DNA of 64,000 nucleotides from DATFVA01 sp963711455 (GTDB taxonomy: Bacteria; Bacteroidota; Ignavibacteria; Ignavibacteriales; Ignavibacteriaceae): positions 1-64,000 of the forward strand of contig CAVQEH010000013.1 of assembly GCA_963711455.1 (NCBI GenBank), read 5' to 3'. Both the position numbers and the translations under genes were made by a program. Positions 46,665-54,791 of the stretch are shown piece after piece (position 1 is the stretch's first letter; each line of letters begins with the position of its first letter). The notes beneath the pieces were generated by a model. The model saw only the letters and a program-made list of their open reading frames with translations. It was not told where the DNA came from and did no database searches.

Positions 46665-47500
46665 CGTTTGCACAGGAGCAATCGAAAGAATTATTATACA
46701 GAACGGAAACGAAAGTTATCCATTCAAACATCGTCGGGGACGATTTTGAAATTCATGTCTCACTGCCTGTAGATTACTACCGGAGCGATACAACACATTA
46801 CCCGGTTCTTTTCAGCACAGATGCAAACCAGTTTTTCGGAATGTTAAGCGACCTTGTTTATCAATTAAGCTTTCCGGATAAAGATATTCCAAAGCTGGTG
46901 GTTGTCGGTATCGGTTATAAAATAAAAGGACTTGAGGAATGGGCTGCCAAGCGCAACAGGGGCCTGCTTCCCACAAGCGATACAACAGCAGATAAGGAAT
47001 GGGATAAAATGATTTCACAGTTCAGCGGCAGGAATGATATTGTCTCCCGGTCGGGCGGTGCACCAAAGTTCCTTCAATTTATCCGCGAAGAGCTTATACC
47101 TTACATCGAAGCCAACTACCGTGTAAAGCGTAAAGACAGGGCATTGGTTGGTTATTCATACGGCGGGTTGTTTACGTTGTACGCACTCTTTACAAACCCG
47201 GAAATATTTCAAAGATACTATTCCGGCAGCGCAGATATGGAATGGGATAACCAGTTTATTTTTAAATATGAAAAGAAATATGTAATCACTCATATGGATT
47301 TACCGGTAAGATTATTTATGAGCTTCGGCAGCGAGGAAGGCAATCAATCCATTGCAGATATGTACGCATTAGCGGCTGACCTCGTTTCACGCAACTACAA
47401 AAACCTTAAGCTGGAAACAAAGCTGTTTGACGGTGAAACACTCTCCACCTGTTTAGCTCCCGGTTTATCGAAAGCTTTAAAAGTGCTATACGGGAAATGA
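46640..47500 (+). pseudogene. 5'-truncated esterase, copy 2
   Basis: The junction replaces the first eight codons of the esterase, including the ATG, by the end of the AAA+ gene, with an in-frame stop at 46634. The body from VLFLFCSITFAQ on is intact. The first internal ATG (46841) would give 219 residues without signal peptide. GYSYGG and the altered GETLST are both kept. Confidence 0.85.
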
Positions 47501-47832
47501 ATTTCGCCGTGTAATAAAATTATAAAGAAGAAAAAGCGGGGAGCTGCATTCCCGCAGCTTATTTCAGCAGAACCATCTCTCTTACCTGTGAAAATGTACC
47601 TGCAGTTCAACCAAAAAAAAGTTTGATTTATTAAAAAAATAATTTGTATTTTCAACTTCATTTTAGACCTAAGTGATAAGCTCAATACAGGTACATTTTT
47701 CATAAGCTGAAATTTTATAACAAGAGAAAAACGACAAAACATTATCCCCGTTCTTAATTTGTTTTTCAATGAGATATATGAACAAACTATTATTGAATCA
47801 CCTGATTAATCACAATTAGAAAGGTCTGTATT

Positions 47833-48030
47833 ATGAAATGGTTACAAGGAAAGAAAACCTACATTATGGCGGTAATAATCGGTGTTTATAATTTGGGTTT
47901 ATTATTCGGATGGTGGACTGCAGACAACCAGGCTGTCTTAACCATTAACACTATTCTCGGCGCCCTCGGACTTGGAAGTCTTAGAGCCGGTGTTACCACG
48001 GCAGCAAAAAGTTCAAAAGAAGCGGCATAA
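47833..48030 (+). CDS. Small holin-like membrane protein, copy 2
   Basis: Identical at protein level to the 45465 copy (65 residues), with a single silent difference noticed (AAT/AAC). It has the same ribosome binding site. It is probably functional if copy 1 is. Confidence 0.65.
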   Translation: MKWLQGKKTYIMAVIIGVYNLGLLFGWWTADNQAVLTINTILGALGLGSLRAGVTTAAKSSKEAA

Positions 48031-48282
48031 TTTTTAAGAAAACTTTTTTTCTGTTCAGCCTGCGGTGCTAGTTCTGTAAAGCAAAACGAAACCTGCTGAT
48101 TTGCCGGATTAAAAAAACAAATTAGAAAAAGGCATAGGTAAACTATGAAAGGAGGATTATATTCAAAAAGAAAGTGAGATTCAGACATATTCACTTTTTG
48201 AAATTCACAATAAGCGAAATGAATAGAACAGAAATCTACAGCAATGAAAATAATGACAAAGTTAAACAAGGAGATGTAAGAT

Positions 48283-49011
48283 ATGGATGCAAAACAGGCA
48301 GGTAAAAAAATAAAACCGGCGCATAGCTGGAAAGATTTTAACTTTTCTAAAAGCCGCACTAAAGAACTGAAAGAAATCGCATCTAAAATTTTCCACGAAA
48401 GAAAATTGATTGCCGGAACTAAAAACAGGGTCCGCAGACAAAGCAGTCATATTTTATTATTCACCGGACCGGGCGGTTCGGGTAAGACACTTGCAGCCGA
48501 AGTGATTGCAAATGAACTCAATAAAGATATTTACAGGATAGATCTCAGCCGGGTTGTCAGCAAGTATATCGGTGAAACGGAAAAAAATCTTGATAAAATT
48601 TTTAAGAGTGCAGAAAGGGGAGATTACATTTTGTTCTTTGATGAAGCTGATGCGTTATTCGGAAAGCGAAGTGAAGTAAAGGACAGTCACGACAGGTATG
48701 CAAATATAGAGACGGGTTATCTTCTGCAGAGAATAGAATCTTACAAAAGCCTGGTGATAGTATCGTCTGATATGAAAGCCGCTTTGGATGATGCTTTCAT
48801 ACGTCGTTTACATTTTATTGTACATTTTCCTCCAAAAGAAAAACGAGCTTCCTCTTTAAATAAGAAGTCAAAAGACAAAACTGAAAAAGCACAGGAGGAA
48901 ATACTTTCAGTATATAAAAAGAGGTTTGAATCTCTTAAGAAAGCAAAGAAGAAAGCAATCGGTAAGTATGATGCTATTATCAGGAAATACGATAGGCTGA
49001 TTAACACGTAA
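48283..49011 (+). CDS. AAA+ ATPase of contractile injection system type, copy 2
   Basis: 242 residues, with the natural C-terminus (..KYDRLINT stop) before the C-poor region. It differs from copy 1 by a few residues (for example IFHERK for IFDERK, SSLNK for STLNK). All ATPase motifs are intact. It ends the island part with normal composition; the next 1.2 kb are strikingly cytosine-poor. Confidence 0.82.
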   Translation: MDAKQAGKKIKPAHSWKDFNFSKSRTKELKEIASKIFHERKLIAGTKNRVRRQSSHILLFTGPGGSGKTLAAEVIANELNKDIYRIDLSRVVSKYIGETEKNLDKIFKSAERGDYILFFDEADALFGKRSEVKDSHDRYANIETGYLLQRIESYKSLVIVSSDMKAALDDAFIRRLHFIVHFPPKEKRASSLNKKSKDKTEKAQEEILSVYKKRFESLKKAKKKAIGKYDAIIRKYDRLINT

Positions 49012-49609
49012 AGGAATTAAAACGGTTAAAGCAGATTATTGTATTGTTAATTTTATAATGGTATAGTATAAAGTAGTATTAGTTGTTAATAGTATAATGA
49101 GTTATTTTAATGTTTTTTTGAAAATTTAGAAAGAAATCTGTATTTAGTGTAATTATAGTGATATAGTTAAATTTCAGTTCATATTTGTTTTTTTTATAAA
49201 GATGGGTGTTAAAATTTGTAGTGTAAAAATGAATATAAAAGATTGAATTTAGTTTGGTATTAAAGGGAGTTAGTAGTTAGGTTTTGTTGTAGTGGATATT
49301 GTAAAGTGAGTTATTATTAATTTTTAAATATTAATAAAATTGGTTTGTATTATAATTTTTTGTATATAATAGTTTGTAATAATTTAAATTGGTAATTTTT
49401 TTGGTATTTATAATTTTTATAATGAATTTATATTTTGAGTTATTAGGTTTTGGATTGTAATATTATTTATTATTTGTTTTAAGAGGTAGAAAGGATTTGT
49501 TTTGGTATTGTAATTTAAAAGAAAAAGTAAGATTTTGATTTATATTAATGAGAGTATTAATTTTAATATATAGGGGGTGAATTATAATGATTTTTGATTG
49601 TTATGGATT
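49012..49609. other. Noncoding cytosine-depleted tract
   Basis: About 600 bases with no convincing gene. The + strand lacks C completely from 49181 to 49610 (430 bases), while G is ordinary for such AT-rich DNA (about 78 G in 49201-49610 by hand count). The depletion begins near 49081 and continues less strictly through the following minus-strand gene to about 50180. No simple repeat unit explains it. Confidence 0.85.
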
Positions 49610-50044
49610 TCAGACTGTTGAATATGAAATATATGGTAGAGTTACTAATAAAGGATAATGTATCGTAGCCTCTTGAATTACGTTGGAACTGGTAATCATT
49701 ATATTCCTGAAACCATCTATAAAAAAGTTAGATATAAAGGAAAGTGTGATGTGTTTGTTTATATTTATCAATGAATAGATATTGTTAAATTGAGGATGAA
49801 TAATAACAATTTTTGATTGATGGGATTTGATATTATCAAATAAAAAATATGTTGTGGAATCATAAATGTAGTTTAATGTATGTAGTGTAATATTTGTAGA
49901 TGGAAGAGGTAAGTTATTGTGTGTAATAAAACCTTTAACTTTATATAAATGTTTAGGTTTTTTAACGGGTTCATTTATTTTGTTTTTATATGAATAAAAT
50001 GTAAGTATAATAATTAAGATGATAGTTTTTAATAATGTATTCAT
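49610..50044 (-). CDS. Small probable lipoprotein-derived protein in the C-poor region
   Basis: 144 residues. The N-terminus (MNTLLKTIILIIILTFYSYKNK) looks like a lipoprotein signal whose cysteine is replaced: LTFYSY in place of an expected LTFCSC. The part VKGFITHNNLPLPSTNITLHTL...TYFLFDNIKSH resembles a carboxypeptidase-regulatory-like beta domain. The coding strand is almost free of G, so the protein has only two glycines and no tryptophan. The frame remains open, so either it is adapted to biased composition or is a still-open remnant of a mutated gene. Confidence 0.5.
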   Translation of the reverse strand: MNTLLKTIILIIILTFYSYKNKINEPVKKPKHLYKVKGFITHNNLPLPSTNITLHTLNYIYDSTTYFLFDNIKSHQSKIVIIHPQFNNIYSLININKHITLSFISNFFIDGFRNIMITSSNVIQEATIHYPLLVTLPYISYSTV

Positions 50045-50261
50045 AAGTAACCTTTTATAAAATGATTAAATGAAAATATTATAATAATATTGTAGTATAG
50101 AATGGTATTTATAGTGGTTGAATTTTAAATATATGTATAGGTATATAAGTATTTATAGTTTAAAAATTATGAAGAAAGATTGAAATAGTAAATAGCCTTT
50201 GTAATAATTGGAACAGTTTCTTCTTTTAAAATTTCATCTATAGGGAGATAAAGTTAATATT

Positions 50262-51761
50262 TTAATTAATTATTTTCTCTCTTTTATAATTCCCGTTTGT
50301 CCGGCCGGGCGGGACTTCGCCGGGCTCAGCAATCTCAACCGCTGTTTTATATGCAAGATTAATAACTTTTTCATATAAAGCCGGATTAAGAGTTTCAACT
50401 TTATCCGAAGGCTGATGAAGGTGATCATAACTGTTTGTTGTTACAAAGTATAAGCACGGAATTCCTTTTTCATGGAAAGGAGTTGCGTCTGCGCCGCCCC
50501 CGCTCCAGGTTCTGCTGACCAATGACTTAGTATTGTCTTCATCAATTTGTTTTGCCATCTGCCAGAGAACCGGTGCACTTTTACCATTACCGACCTGAAT
50601 GCTGTCGCCGTATCCCACACAGTCAAGGTTTAACATTGCGGTTATATTATCATACCCGTTTTTCCAGCTTTCAACAAAATGCTTTGAGCCGTTCAATCCC
50701 TGCTCTTCGCCTACAAATAAGACAAAAATAACCGAACGCTTTGGTTTTATACCGTTCTTTACAAAAGCTTTTGCAATTTCCATAACTCCTGATGCGCCCG
50801 AAGCATTATCATTCGCACCGGGGAATAATAGTCCCGCCTGTGTACCAACGTGGTCAAGGTGTGCACCAACAATTACAAATTCATTTTTTAATTCAGGATT
50901 GCTGCCTTCTATCATTCCAACAACGTTCATAGTTCTTGCGTCTTTTTTATATTGTGCATTAACTTTAATTACTGCCTTTGTTTCCAGTTCCATTGAATAT
51001 GGTTCTTTATCTTCATCAATATTTTTCTGATACTCACTTATTGAAAAGCCTGACCCGCTTAACAATTTATTTGCAGCATTAAAAGATATCTGCAACTGCG
51101 GAAAATCTACAGGCTGTTCACCGTCGCCATGCAGCACACTTCCGATTAACGGCTGTGGTTCTTTAACATTTGGAAGCGAGACAAAAAGAATTCCTTTTGC
51201 ACCATGCTCTTTTGCTGTAATAGATTTTTCCCGCGGATAATTTTCTCCCCAGCTTTTATCTTCAATTTTCCAATCAGGATTTTGTTTGAATACCATCGCT
51301 ATCTTATCCTTAACATCTACACAGCCATAATCATCATAATTTAAATCAGGACGGGAAATCCCATAACCGCAAAAAACAACAGGCAGCGTAAAACTGTTTG
51401 AGCCTGTAAATCCGCGAAGAACAAAATCTTTACCTATCTCATAGTTAATTGTATCTGCCCCGACTATTGCTTCAAAGACTGCAGGTGAATCTATCCTGTT
51501 GTACTCAATATTAAAGTATTGAAAATAATTTTCATTACCGGCGGGTTTTAATCCAATACCGCGAAACTTATCCGCCGCAAACTGAGCGGCTTTGTTGTAG
51601 CCTTCACTGCCGGCTAATCTTCCTCCAAATTCCGGTGATGAAAGGATTTTGACATTTTCAAGCAAATCTGCTTTATTAATTTTAAAAAGTTCTGTTGAGT
51701 TTTGAGCATTGGCAAATATAGCAGCAAATAAAACTGCGATAGTTATTAGATGTATTTTCAT
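50262..51761 (-). CDS. Secreted M28-family zinc aminopeptidase
   Basis: 499 residues: signal peptide (MKIHLITIAVLFAAIFANAQ), a PA (protease-associated) insert at about 120-250, and the M28 metal sites VIVGAHLDHVG, GANDNASGASGVMEIA, FVGEEQGLNGSKHFVE and a C-terminal HLHQPSDK. It cleaves N-terminal residues or peptides outside the cytoplasm with two zinc ions. Composition is normal again. It stands alone; the transcript runs towards the C-poor region. Confidence 0.92.
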   Translation of the reverse strand: MKIHLITIAVLFAAIFANAQNSTELFKINKADLLENVKILSSPEFGGRLAGSEGYNKAAQFAADKFRGIGLKPAGNENYFQYFNIEYNRIDSPAVFEAIVGADTINYEIGKDFVLRGFTGSNSFTLPVVFCGYGISRPDLNYDDYGCVDVKDKIAMVFKQNPDWKIEDKSWGENYPREKSITAKEHGAKGILFVSLPNVKEPQPLIGSVLHGDGEQPVDFPQLQISFNAANKLLSGSGFSISEYQKNIDEDKEPYSMELETKAVIKVNAQYKKDARTMNVVGMIEGSNPELKNEFVIVGAHLDHVGTQAGLLFPGANDNASGASGVMEIAKAFVKNGIKPKRSVIFVLFVGEEQGLNGSKHFVESWKNGYDNITAMLNLDCVGYGDSIQVGNGKSAPVLWQMAKQIDEDNTKSLVSRTWSGGGADATPFHEKGIPCLYFVTTNSYDHLHQPSDKVETLNPALYEKVINLAYKTAVEIAEPGEVPPGRTNGNYKREKIIN

Positions 51762-51940
51762 ATTCAGATATATTTTTAAAATGATCGTTCCAATATTACA
51801 AAAATCGAAGTTATATTATTTAAAAATATTAAGTGAATTTATTTATCCCAAGACAGTTTAGTATGAGATTTTTAATTTCTATTCCTGCGGGCAGTACTTT
51901 TTTATTGTCTTCGCTTAGAATTGAATTTTCTACTTGAGCG

Positions 51941-52120
51941 GGGATTACCTTCGTTGATCCAAAAGGGAGATCATCAAACTAAAAATATCCCAGTCGCTAA
52001 TCGCTCCCAGGTCATTTTCTATTTACTTCGATTATGAAAATAAATTTTCGACGCGTCAAAAATAAAAAAATCCCCGTTATTAAACGGGGTATTTTTAGTT
52101 TGCGGAGAGTACGGGATTCT
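51941..52120. repeat. ~180-bp direct repeat, left copy, with tRNA-Ser fragment
   Basis: Begins GGGATTACCTTCG, continues through AAGGGAGATCATCAAAC, GTCGCTAATCGCTCCCAGGTC and a hairpin, and ends GCGGAGAGTACGGGATTC. The right copy is 54246-54426. The last ~20 bases match the 3' end of the tRNA-Ser gene at 54411, the usual target of integrases. Confidence 0.85.
52072..52089 (-). terminator. Hairpin terminator within left direct repeat
   Basis: CCCCGTT-ATTA-AACGGGG with A-run before and T-run after. By comparison with the intact right copy, this is the terminator that normally follows the tRNA-Ser on the minus strand. Confidence 0.75.
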
Positions 52121-52215
52121 GCGTATATGCGATTACTGTTCAAATTTGCAAGATTTCTTACAGTTGTGCCCATTTTGTGACCAATTGCCTTTATCGCCGA
52201 ATTTATCATTTTTTC

Positions 52216-52276
52216 TTGACTCTTGTACATTATTCTGCTATGTTCACAGTTAGTGTACAAGCACAAATAGTGTACA
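52216..52276 (+). promoter_or_regulatory. Promoter and operator repeats of the AbiEi-like gene
   Basis: TTGACT (52216-52221), a 17-base spacer and TATGTT (52239-52244) form a sigma-70-like promoter. Overlapping it are CTTGTACA (52222), and AGTGTACA at 52252 and again at 52269, giving one inverted and two direct half-sites. AbiEi proteins are known to repress their own promoter through such repeats. A sigma-70-like rather than Bacteroidota TTTG/TAnnTTTG promoter fits foreign origin. Confidence 0.5.
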
Positions 52277-52286
52277 GGCAAAGAAA

Positions 52287-53309
52287 ATGGAGAATGAAAG
52301 AAAAATATTAAAAGAAGCATTAGAACAGTTTGAAAAACTAACCGGCCTAAAAGCTGATACTGAATGGAATGTCGGAAATAATGACAAAGGAATTGATGCT
52401 ATAATTACAATTCCTAAACTTAAGTTCAAACTGTATGCGGAAGTGAAGCTCAATATTACAAATCAGACGATGGGTGGGATAGTTCACCGGTTGAAGGATT
52501 CGTATGCAGGGGATAAAGTAATATTAATTACTCGTTATGTCACTCCACAATTAGCAGATCGTCTGAAGGAATTGAAAGTTTTTTTCCTGGATACTGCAGG
52601 TAACATATATATTAATATTCCTGAAATGCTTCTTTTTGTTAAAGGTAACAAAACAAAGATGCCGCCTCCGGAAGAAAAACCTGTGAGAGCTTTCCAGCCA
52701 GCAGGTTTACAATTGATTTATGCATTACTATGTAATCCCGGACTCGAGAATAAACCATACAGGACGATGGCTGAGAAAGCAAACATTGCCAATGGCGCGG
52801 TGGCATTTGCTATTAAAGACTTGAAGAAACTTGAATATCTGATAGATATGGGAGAAAAAGGTAGAAAGCTAAAAAATAAAAAAGAACTATTGCAGAGATG
52901 GGTGAATCAATATGCTGAATTGCTTCGACCAAAATTATTTGAGGGCAGGTATAAGATTGAAGATAAAGACTGGTGGAAAAACCAGGATATAACAAAATAT
53001 AATGCCAAATTAGGTGGTGAAACAGCGGCTGCACTGCTTACAAAATATCTAAAACCAGAAGATCATATTATCTACATAGATGATAATAAGGGAAATATAG
53101 TTCTTCAATTAAAACTGAAAAATGATCCCAAAGGGAATGTGGAATTGCTTAAGAAGTTTTGGAATTTTAATAATGCAAATGAGGAGAATAATATCGTTAA
53201 TCCTATTTTAGTTTATGCCGATCTTCTTGCTACCGGAAACAACAGAAACATAGAAACAGCAAAAATCATATATGAGCAGGAAATTATTCAATATATCCGG
53301 GAAGATTGA
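52287..53309 (+). CDS. AbiEi-family antitoxin/regulator with N-terminal PD-(D/E)XK-like domain
   Basis: 340 residues. The first ~115 residues look like a restriction-endonuclease fold (IDAII..., then YAEVKLNI with D37, E52 and K54, and VILITRYVTPQLADRLKELKVFFLDTAGNIYI). Then a winged-helix part (LIYALLCNPGLENKPYRTMAEKANIANGAVAFAIKDLKKLEYL) and the AbiEi C-terminal domain (GGETAAALLTKYLKPEDHIIYI ... NPILVYADLLATGNNRNIETAKII). Such proteins neutralise and regulate AbiEii nucleotidyltransferase toxins. It overlaps the next gene by 38 bp. Confidence 0.8.
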   Translation: MENERKILKEALEQFEKLTGLKADTEWNVGNNDKGIDAIITIPKLKFKLYAEVKLNITNQTMGGIVHRLKDSYAGDKVILITRYVTPQLADRLKELKVFFLDTAGNIYINIPEMLLFVKGNKTKMPPPEEKPVRAFQPAGLQLIYALLCNPGLENKPYRTMAEKANIANGAVAFAIKDLKKLEYLIDMGEKGRKLKNKKELLQRWVNQYAELLRPKLFEGRYKIEDKDWWKNQDITKYNAKLGGETAAALLTKYLKPEDHIIYIDDNKGNIVLQLKLKNDPKGNVELLKKFWNFNNANEENNIVNPILVYADLLATGNNRNIETAKIIYEQEIIQYIRED

Positions 53310-54144
53310 TAAATATAGTCTGGAAATAATAAGTTCAGTAGAAAAAGTAACAAATTCTCTTGGTTTCCCTTTTTTTATAATTGGTGCAACAGCAAGGGAT
53401 ATTATTCTTGAACATATATATAATAAGCCGGTTTATCGGGCGACGAATGATATTGATCTGGGCATTAGAATAAATAATTGGACAGAATTTGAGAAATTAA
53501 GCTCAACCCTTATTAAAGATAATAGATTTAACAGGGATGAGAGAATCGAACATCGCTTTTATTTTGAAAAAATATATCCTATAGATATTGTCCCTTTTGG
53601 AGATATTATATCTTCTGCCGGAACTTTCGAATGGCCCAAAGAAAAAAAGACATTTACCATCATTGGCTTTGAAGAAGCTTACGAAAATTCAGATCTTGTA
53701 ACCATAAGGGAAAAGCCTTTATTAACAGTTAACTTTGCAACTGCTGAATCATTAACCCTACTTAAAATTATATCCTGGGATGAACAATATCCGAATCGAT
53801 CGAGGGATGCTCTTGATATTGCAATAATTATTGAATCTTATCTGGAAGCAGGGAATATGCAACGACTATCGGGGAGTGAATCTGATCTGGTCGATGATGA
53901 ATTTGATTTTAATTTTACCGGTGCCCGGTTGCTTGGGCGTGATATTGCAACTGTTTTTAATAAACAGGCAATAGATTATATCATAAATATTCTTAATAAA
54001 GAAACCGGAATACAAAACAGGTATAGATTAGCAGAAGATATGATCAACGAAAAAAAGTTCAGGGATGACAGAGATTTTGAATATTACCTGACATTAATTG
54101 AATCATTAAAGATGGGGATTTTAGAGGGAATGAAAACAGGATAA
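53272..54144 (+). CDS. AbiEii-like nucleotidyltransferase toxin
   Basis: 290 residues with the nucleotidyltransferase signature of this family: FFIIGATARDIIL...ATNDIDLGIRI (GxxARD...DxD) followed by IDIVPFG and a helical C-terminal half (LKIISWDEQYPNRSRDALDIAIIIESYL). AbiEii toxins transfer nucleotides to cellular targets (tRNA in studied cases) to abort phage infection. It overlaps the AbiEi-like gene and ends before a terminator. The pair lies within direct repeats carrying tRNA-Ser ends. Confidence 0.82.
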   Translation: MSRKLFNISGKIDKYSLEIISSVEKVTNSLGFPFFIIGATARDIILEHIYNKPVYRATNDIDLGIRINNWTEFEKLSSTLIKDNRFNRDERIEHRFYFEKIYPIDIVPFGDIISSAGTFEWPKEKKTFTIIGFEEAYENSDLVTIREKPLLTVNFATAESLTLLKIISWDEQYPNRSRDALDIAIIIESYLEAGNMQRLSGSESDLVDDEFDFNFTGARLLGRDIATVFNKQAIDYIINILNKETGIQNRYRLAEDMINEKKFRDDRDFEYYLTLIESLKMGILEGMKTG

Positions 54145-54203
54145 TCAGTTTATTGATTTGTTCTGGATTTTTTAAAATCTTGATACTCAGAAAAGAAAAA
54201 AAG

Positions 54204-54220
54204 CCCGTTCAATGAACGGG
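54204..54220 (+). terminator. Terminator after the AbiEii-like gene
   Basis: CCCGTTC-AAT-GAACGGG preceded by an A-run and followed by ACTTTTTT. It is immediately followed by GTTTGCGGAGAGACAGGGATT, another copy of the tRNA-Ser 3' end. The unit hairpin + tRNA 3' end occurs three times (52072, 54204, 54379). Confidence 0.85.
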
Positions 54221-54245
54221 ACTTTTTTGGGTTTGCGGAGAGACA

Positions 54246-54426
54246 GGGATTACCTTCGGTGATCCCCCAAAGGGAGATCATCAAACTAAAAATATCCCGG
54301 TCGCTAATCGCTCCCAGGTCTTTTTTTATTTACTTCGGTTTTGAAAATAAATTTTCGTCGCTTCATAAATAAAAAAATCCCCGATTATTCATCGGGGCAT
54401 TTTTGTTTTGCGGAGAGACAGGGATT
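54246..54426. repeat. ~180-bp direct repeat, right copy, ending in the intact tRNA-Ser
   Basis: Same order of blocks as 51941-52120: GGGATTACCTTCGG, AAGGGAGATCATCAAAC, GTCGCTAATCGCTCCCAGGTC, hairpin, GCGGAGAGACAGGGATT. Here the last block is the real 3' end of the tRNA-Ser gene. Distance between repeat starts is 2,305 bp, enclosing just the AbiE-like pair. Confidence 0.85.
54379..54397 (-). terminator. Terminator of the tRNA-Ser gene
   Basis: CCCCGAT-TATTC-ATCGGGG. On the minus strand it lies 13 bases past the tRNA 3' end and is followed by a T-run (ATTTTTTTATTT). Confidence 0.85.
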
Positions 54427-54497
54427 CGAACCCCGGAAGGACATACATCCTTAACGGTTTTCAAGACCGCCGCATTCAACCACTCTGCCATCTCTCC
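54411..54497 (-). tRNA. tRNA-Ser (anticodon UGA)
   Basis: 87 nt on the minus strand. The acceptor stem GGAGAGA pairs with TCTCTCC, the discriminator is G, and CCA is not encoded. The D-arm is GCAGAGTGGTTGAATGC, the anticodon loop CTTGAAA gives anticodon TGA for UCA codons. A long serine-type variable arm (AAGGATGTATGTCCTT) precedes the T-loop TTCGAAT. It is the insertion landmark for the flanking AbiE module. Confidence 0.96.
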
Positions 54498-54513
54498 AAA
54501 TAATTTTTTAATA

Positions 54514-54570
54514 ATCCTTAACGGTTTTTCCGTCTTCGACGGGATTTCATTTCATTCAACAAGACCGCCG
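54514..54570. other. Shuffled tRNA-Ser fragments upstream of the tRNA
   Basis: A 15-bp exact copy of tRNA sequence (ATCCTTAACGGTTTT at 54514-54528, original 54447) and CATTCAAC plus CAAGACCGCCG (54553-54570) occur in a different order from the gene. They look like remnants of an earlier insertion or rearrangement at this tRNA. The rest of the gap up to 54791 is AT-rich with no gene. Confidence 0.6.
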
Positions 54571-54791
54571 TCCAGCTAAAAGCCGGGATTTCGCTTCGCT
54601 TAAGATTTACCGCAAAGCTGGATAAGTCCTGCATTCGGGATTATCTCATCATATTTATAAGAACTAAAATCCACAATTCGGGCTACAAATATATGAATAC
54701 TTTCATATTCGCCAAAATACAAAATGGCTTATCTGAAAACTGATGAATAGAAAATAGAAAATTTCATCAGAAAACTCGCCTCTTATAGGTG

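Larger units (their letters stand above)
46639..49006 (+). repeat. 2,368-bp tandem duplication, copy 2
   Basis: Second copy, beginning inside the AAA+ gene end of copy 1 at the shared CGTA and ending at CGTA 49007. Most substitutions against copy 1 are at third codon positions; changed residues include D to G and D to H. The absence of indels shows that the coding capacity is still selected or that the duplication is recent. Confidence 0.92.
51762..52286. other. Intergenic region left of the AbiE-like module
   Basis: 525 bases without a gene between the divergent peptidase and AbiEi-like genes. It contains the left ~180-bp direct repeat (51941-52120) with a terminator hairpin and a tRNA-Ser 3' fragment, then the promoter and repeats of the AbiEi-like gene. 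A minus-strand open frame crossing it has no coding character. Confidence 0.6.

Noticed and set aside
46841..47500. Second esterase as a complete 219-residue gene
   Set aside because: It lacks the start codon, signal peptide and N-terminal strands because the duplication junction removed them.
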